From assembly GCA_024636215.1 (NCBI GenBank), contig JAGXHL010000078.1:1-9508 (forward strand): a stretch of 9,508 nt of DNA. Direction: 5' to 3'. The DNA comes from Deltaproteobacteria bacterium (GTDB taxonomy: Bacteria > Desulfobacterota > Desulfuromonadia > Desulfuromonadales > BM103). The position numbers were made by a program, and so were the translations under genes. Under the pieces are notes generated by a model that saw only the letters and a list, made by a program, of their open reading frames with translations, did no database searches and was not told where the DNA came from. How positions within the stretch are numbered: the first letter of the stretch is position 1; every line of letters begins with the position of its first letter. This document shows positions 6,263-9,508 of this stretch, piece by piece.

Positions 6263-6300
6263 AAGAAGGCAGGAGGGTTTTCCCTCCTGCCTTTTTTATT
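6263..6300 (+). terminator. Strong intrinsic terminator after the tetraheme gene
   Basis: GGCAGGAGGG at 6268-6277 and CCCTCCTGCC at 6282-6291 form a perfect 10-bp GC-rich stem with a TTTT loop, extended by A-T pairs from 6263-6267 into the T-run at 6292-6297. It starts 22 bases after the stop codon and should end the tetraheme transcript before the beta-barrel gene. Confidence 0.93.
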
Positions 6301-6360
6301 CAGACCTGTAACCCAAGCAACGGCTATCCTCACGCTCGCTCGCTTGCGCTTTCTCAAGTC

Positions 6361-6433
6361 CGCAAAGCACGCAAAGAAAAGACTTCATTCCCTCTGTTTG
6401 AGGTTTGACTTGTCGAACTTTGCGAACTTTGCG
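6361..6433. repeat. Imperfect inverted repeat of the CGCAAAG-type intergenic family
   Basis: CGCAAAGCACGCAAAG at 6361-6376 pairs with CTTTGCGAACTTTGCG at 6418-6433 with two mismatches. Each arm is itself a doubled CGCAAAG unit. It lies in the 369-bp space between the terminator and the next promoter, and I see no gene in 6301-6560. Similar strings occur between genes in many deltaproteobacteria (from memory). Function unknown. Confidence 0.6.
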
Positions 6434-6561
6434 CGAGACAAAGAGGGTTTTGTTTTTGAATGTATTTCATCACGTTCAAACAGGTCATTTGACGAGGTTG
6501 GTTGCGGTTGTTTGGCCGGTCTGATGCGCCGCGCCGGCAAGGGTGGGGCGTTTCCGTGGCG

Positions 6562-6577
6562 TGGAACGAATTTTGCA
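6562..6577 (+). promoter_or_regulatory. Sigma-54 promoter of the outer-membrane barrel gene
   Basis: TGGAAC (6562-6567), five bases, then TTGCA (6573-6577). The GG-N10-GC spacing is exact, the -12 element is perfect and the -24 element has one mismatch to TGGCAC. Transcription would start near 6588, 23 bases before the ATG at 6611. It resembles the promoter at 5427, suggesting shared control by RpoN and an enhancer-binding activator. Confidence 0.7.
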
Positions 6578-6610
6578 ATTCGATAAAGAGCTTCTTGCTA
6601 GTAATGCGCA

Positions 6611-8836
6611 ATGATATCGTCAGGAAACCCTTTGAACCAGTTCCCTCGTATCTTTCTGCTATTCTTCCTGTTGCTCGCCCTGTGCGTGCCGCAAGCTTCG
6701 GCGCGCCTGCTGGGTGAGGTCGAGTGGGGTTACGCCCACTTCGAGCAGAGTGGCGGCGGTGACGATTACAGCGCATCGCACTTCACTCAGCGTTATTCGA
6801 TGCTCTACGACATGCAGGGGCTGCTGGGCGGCGGTCGATTAGGCGCCTACGATCTCGGTCTGGGTGCCGAATGGGCGACTTTCGACAGCGATTTTGACGG
6901 TGAAGAGCTGTCCCGGGATGCCTTCAAGCTGCTCTACGAAGGACATGTGCAGATTGCTCCTGGTGCCCTGCCGTTTCGGCTCAACGCCTACAGCTACGAT
7001 CTGAGAAAGATGAGTTTTGGTACCTCTTCGATGTCGGGATTGATCAATCCCGATATTGTTTCGGATCTTTATAACGGTCAGACCATCATCTCCGGTGTGC
7101 AATTCATGGCCGGCATCCGCAATGGCAGCTACCTGGGCCAGTACCGCGACATCCTGTCGCAGTGGCCGCGCCTGCTGGTTGATTACCGCGATGTTTACCA
7201 CCGCGATCTCAAGGCACGAAACCCGCAGGAATATCGTGACAGCAACCTGGCTTTCGTCTCCCTCAACAAGAAGGACAACTGGTTCCACTACCGTCTGCAT
7301 ACCCACACCGATTACCAGCGCCCGGAGGAAAACAGCAGTGAGAGCGTCATCATGCTCGGCACCATCGACCATACCCTCAAGCGCCAGTGGATCAACCTGA
7401 CCAACTGGATCCGCATTTCCGTGGACGGTTCCTACACGGTCACTGAGGAGACCTGGGATGACAGGGAAACCAACCGTTTCGATGTCAACTTCTTTACCAC
7501 CATGCAGCGCAACGGTTTCTCCGGCGGCAGCTATGCAAACCTGCAACGCGTTCAGCGCGGCGACTTTTTGGAACACACCTTCGATCTGCCGATCTATCTC
7601 AGCAACCGTATCAACCCGGACACCAACCTGCGCTCGACCTTCGAACTGTGGCGCAACAAGGAAACCCGCTCGATCTGGAGCGAAGAGCTCAGCGAGGATG
7701 CCTACTACGCCAGGGCTTTGCTCGAAGGCAACCAGCGTGGCCGAGTGCTGGTGACACCCAGCATGGAGATGGAGCTGCATACCGGAGACGTTGGCGAGGG
7801 TGAAGCGGTGCGCGGCCGGGTCGAGGTCAGCAGCAACCCCAAGCGGCGGCAGAATCCGGCCTGGCATGGCATGGGCTCCCTGGCCAGGTTCGGCGGGGTG
7901 GGGGAAGATAACGAAGATACCAGTCTCTGGGAAGGAGAGCTATCAGGCAGTACGGACTTTCGCCTGGGCAATACCATGCGCATTGGCGGCCAGCAGTATC
8001 TGCTTTACGGGTCCGGCTCCTACGAGTCACGGGTAACCCACTTCATGAGCTCCGCATCGGCCGGTGGCTTCGGCCGCTATAGCAGTCGCGACTCGCAGAC
8101 TGTCGACGGCTCCCTGCTGCGCAGTGAAACTAACCTGTATTTTGAACACACTTCGCCGGCGCGGGTGCAGAATCGCTTTCAGTTGAACTACAAGTTTGAA
8201 GATGGCGATGCCCACCGCCTTTATAATCTTGAGCTCACTCACCAGCTCAGTTACCAGTCACGTTGGTGGCGGGTTCGGTTTGAAAACCTCTATGCTACCG
8301 GCGATGACGTTAACAGCAATACTTCCCCGGTCAGCGATCTCGGGCAAAGCTTCATCCAGTCCTCCCGCGCGGGGCGCTTCGAGCATCGAGGCCTGGTCGA
8401 GTTCCTCCCCAACAATTACTGGCGGGCGCGTCTGGAGGAAAGTTACTACTGGGGTGAAGATTCGGCCGGGCAGAAAAGTCAGTTCATCACGGTCAGGCAG
8501 TCTGTGCAACGCACCTTCTACACCTTCGGTGGACTGCGGCGCAAGCGTGGCGAGGTGAGCCAGTCTGTGCTGTATGAACATTATCTTAATGACAACGACA
8601 GACAGGCTGTGACGTTTACCCTGACCGGTGACTACTACCCGAACACCTGGTGGCGGTTGGGGGCGAGCCTGGATTACTACTACCGCGATTTCGCCACCGA
8701 CACTCTCTTTTACACCCTGACCACGGGGATCGATTTCCCCATGTTCATGGTCGATTTTCGCTACCGTTACGGCGCCGAGCAAGATACCGATGTGGTGGCC
8801 CATCGCTACGAAGTCAATGTCAGAAAGACCTTCTGA
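6611..8836 (+). CDS. Outer-membrane beta-barrel protein, putative porin of a cytochrome conduit or export pore
   Basis: This is a 741-residue protein with a signal peptide (hydrophobic FLLFFLLLALCV, cleavage likely after QASA at about residue 31). The rest alternates polar and aromatic/hydrophobic residues in short strands with many Tyr, Trp and Arg (RYSMLYDMQG, WWRVRFENLY, WWRLGASLDYYYRDF). It ends in Phe (YEVNVRKTF), the BAM recognition signature of barrels. No heme motif and no MtrB-like N-terminal CxxC are present. The size fits a barrel of more than 20 strands, in the range of the porins that enclose cytochromes in MtrB/OmbB-type conduits. Family membership is inferred from context. ATG 6611 has a poor ribosome site; an in-frame TTG at 6632 has AGGA at 6622-6625, six bases upstream, and could be the true start (734 residues). 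The gene has its own sigma-54 promoter. Confidence 0.8.
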   Translation: MISSGNPLNQFPRIFLLFFLLLALCVPQASARLLGEVEWGYAHFEQSGGGDDYSASHFTQRYSMLYDMQGLLGGGRLGAYDLGLGAEWATFDSDFDGEELSRDAFKLLYEGHVQIAPGALPFRLNAYSYDLRKMSFGTSSMSGLINPDIVSDLYNGQTIISGVQFMAGIRNGSYLGQYRDILSQWPRLLVDYRDVYHRDLKARNPQEYRDSNLAFVSLNKKDNWFHYRLHTHTDYQRPEENSSESVIMLGTIDHTLKRQWINLTNWIRISVDGSYTVTEETWDDRETNRFDVNFFTTMQRNGFSGGSYANLQRVQRGDFLEHTFDLPIYLSNRINPDTNLRSTFELWRNKETRSIWSEELSEDAYYARALLEGNQRGRVLVTPSMEMELHTGDVGEGEAVRGRVEVSSNPKRRQNPAWHGMGSLARFGGVGEDNEDTSLWEGELSGSTDFRLGNTMRIGGQQYLLYGSGSYESRVTHFMSSASAGGFGRYSSRDSQTVDGSLLRSETNLYFEHTSPARVQNRFQLNYKFEDGDAHRLYNLELTHQLSYQSRWWRVRFENLYATGDDVNSNTSPVSDLGQSFIQSSRAGRFEHRGLVEFLPNNYWRARLEESYYWGEDSAGQKSQFITVRQSVQRTFYTFGGLRRKRGEVSQSVLYEHYLNDNDRQAVTFTLTGDYYPNTWWRLGASLDYYYRDFATDTLFYTLTTGIDFPMFMVDFRYRYGAEQDTDVVAHRYEVNVRKTF

Positions 8837-8864
8837 GTTTTGCTTCGGAGGCAAAGGCGCTATC

Positions 8865-8960
8865 GGACGCAGATCAAATCTGATAAACGCTGATTTTAAA
8901 AGCGAATCTTATGGCTTTTGCGTTTGCCTGATCCGGTGTGATCAGATTTGATCCGCGGCC
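8865..8960. repeat. Dispersed intergenic repeat, copy C, as an inverted pair
   Basis: Bases 8865-8894 and 8931-8960 are 30-base arms that pair with 7 mismatches. The 13-base core GATCAAATCTGAT / ATCAGATTTGATC is perfect and is the same core as at 244-288 and 1905-1948. It occupies most of the 156-bp gap between the barrel gene and the glycosyltransferase and could form a hairpin with a 36-base loop. No T-run follows it. Confidence 0.7.
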
Positions 8961-8992
8961 AAATAAAGTTTTTCCCCGGAGAATCAACCCTC

Positions 8993-9508
8993 GTGTTCCT
9001 TTCTGTTGTCATTCCTATCTACAACGAAGCGCCCAATTTGCAGGATTTATGCAGCGAAGTGGTTGCGGCCCTCGAAACTTTCGACTTCGAACTGATCCTG
9101 GTCGACGACGGCAGCCGCGACGAGTCTTTTGCCATCATGCAGGGGCTGGCCGCCGATGAACGGCGCCTCAAGGTGATCCGCCTGCGCCGCAACTTCGGCC
9201 AGACCGCCGCCATGGCGGCCGGTTTCAGCGCCGCTTCGGGTGAGGTGATCGTGCCCATGGACGGCGATCGGCAGAATAACCCGACCGACATCCCACGGCT
9301 ACTGGCCAAGCTTGAAGAGGGCTTTGATGTGGTCTCCGGTTGGCGCAAGAGTCGCAAAGACGCCTTCATTACCCGCAAGCTGCCCTCCCTGCTTGCCAAC
9401 CGCCTGATCTCGCGCATGACCCATGTTCCTCTGCACGATTACGGCTGCACCCTCAAAGCCTACCGCAAGGAGGTGCTCGACCAGGTGCGCCTGTACTGTG
9501 AACTGCAC
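8993..9508 (+). CDS. Family 2 glycosyltransferase (DPM1/GtrB/ArnC-like), N-terminal part, 3' truncated by window
   Basis: The GTG start at 8993 has GGAGA (8978-8982) ten bases upstream, and the frame stays open to the window end (172 residues). The N-terminus VFLSVVIPIYNEAPNLQDL, the LVDDGSRD motif (37-43) and MDGDRQNNPTDIP (89-101, holding the metal-binding D-x-D) are hallmarks of GT-A fold family 2 transferases. RRNFGQTAAMAAGF and HDYGCTLKAYRKEV are typical of the branch that moves a sugar from a nucleotide donor to polyprenyl phosphate at the inner membrane. C-terminal membrane helices, which would confirm a GtrB/ArnC type, are beyond the window. It probably belongs to a surface polysaccharide or lipid A modification locus unrelated to the cytochromes. 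The preceding inverted repeat separates it from the barrel gene. Confidence 0.88.
   Translation, partial: MFLSVVIPIYNEAPNLQDLCSEVVAALETFDFELILVDDGSRDESFAIMQGLAADERRLKVIRLRRNFGQTAAMAAGFSAASGEVIVPMDGDRQNNPTDIPRLLAKLEEGFDVVSGWRKSRKDAFITRKLPSLLANRLISRMTHVPLHDYGCTLKAYRKEVLDQVRLYCELH

Noticed and set aside
6839..7867. 342-codon open frame on the minus strand inside the barrel gene
   Set aside because: It lies wholly antisense to a gene with a signal peptide, barrel pattern and C-terminal Phe; the translation shows no recognisable domain and is a shadow of GC-rich codon use.
8912..8928. TGGCTT...TTTGC as a sigma-54 promoter for the glycosyltransferase
   Set aside because: GG and GC are separated by 11 bases instead of 10, and the site lies inside the loop of the inverted repeat.

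Overview
The window looks like chromosome from a Gram-negative, metal- or electrode-respiring deltaproteobacterium of the Desulfuromonadales/Geobacterales type. The signs are three multiheme c-type cytochromes (23 predicted hemes in all), two NHL beta-propeller lipoproteins, a large outer-membrane beta-barrel, a system II cytochrome c maturation protein (CcsB), sigma-54-type promoters and several short intergenic repeat families. The species cannot be fixed from the sequence. All genes I can support lie on the + strand.

Layout: (1) 1-140 is the 3' end of ccsB. (2) 141-579 is a gene-free leader with a 7-bp tandem repeat, a dispersed repeat, a terminator-like hairpin, a weak sigma-54 candidate and three small hairpins. 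(3) 580-1614 is an 11-heme exported cytochrome. (4) 1615-1968 is gene-free and repeat-rich, with a REP-like palindrome, five copies of an octamer and a dispersed repeat. (5) 1969-3063 is an NHL lipoprotein and 3092-4087 an exported protein with an Ig-like domain followed by eight hemes. (6) After a 124-bp gap holding a large inverted repeat comes a second NHL lipoprotein (4212-5300), a paralogue of the first. (7) A good sigma-54 promoter precedes 5525-6241, a tetraheme OmcE-like cytochrome that ends at a strong intrinsic terminator. (8) A second good sigma-54 promoter precedes 6611-8836, a 741-residue outer-membrane beta-barrel. (9) After an inverted repeat, 8993 to the window end is the start of a family 2 glycosyltransferase with a GTG start.

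Working model (inference): genes 580-8836 form an extracellular electron transfer module. The 11- and 8-heme proteins would carry electrons in the periplasm. The beta-barrel would give passage through the outer membrane. The small tetraheme protein, which has exactly one spare histidine per heme, would be a surface or filament-forming cytochrome like the OmcE nanowire of Geobacter. The two lipoprotein propellers would be scaffolds or assembly factors at the outer membrane. The tetraheme and barrel genes each have a sigma-54 promoter and are separated by a terminator, so they appear to be separate but co-regulated units. CcsB next door belongs to the pathway that attaches heme to such proteins.
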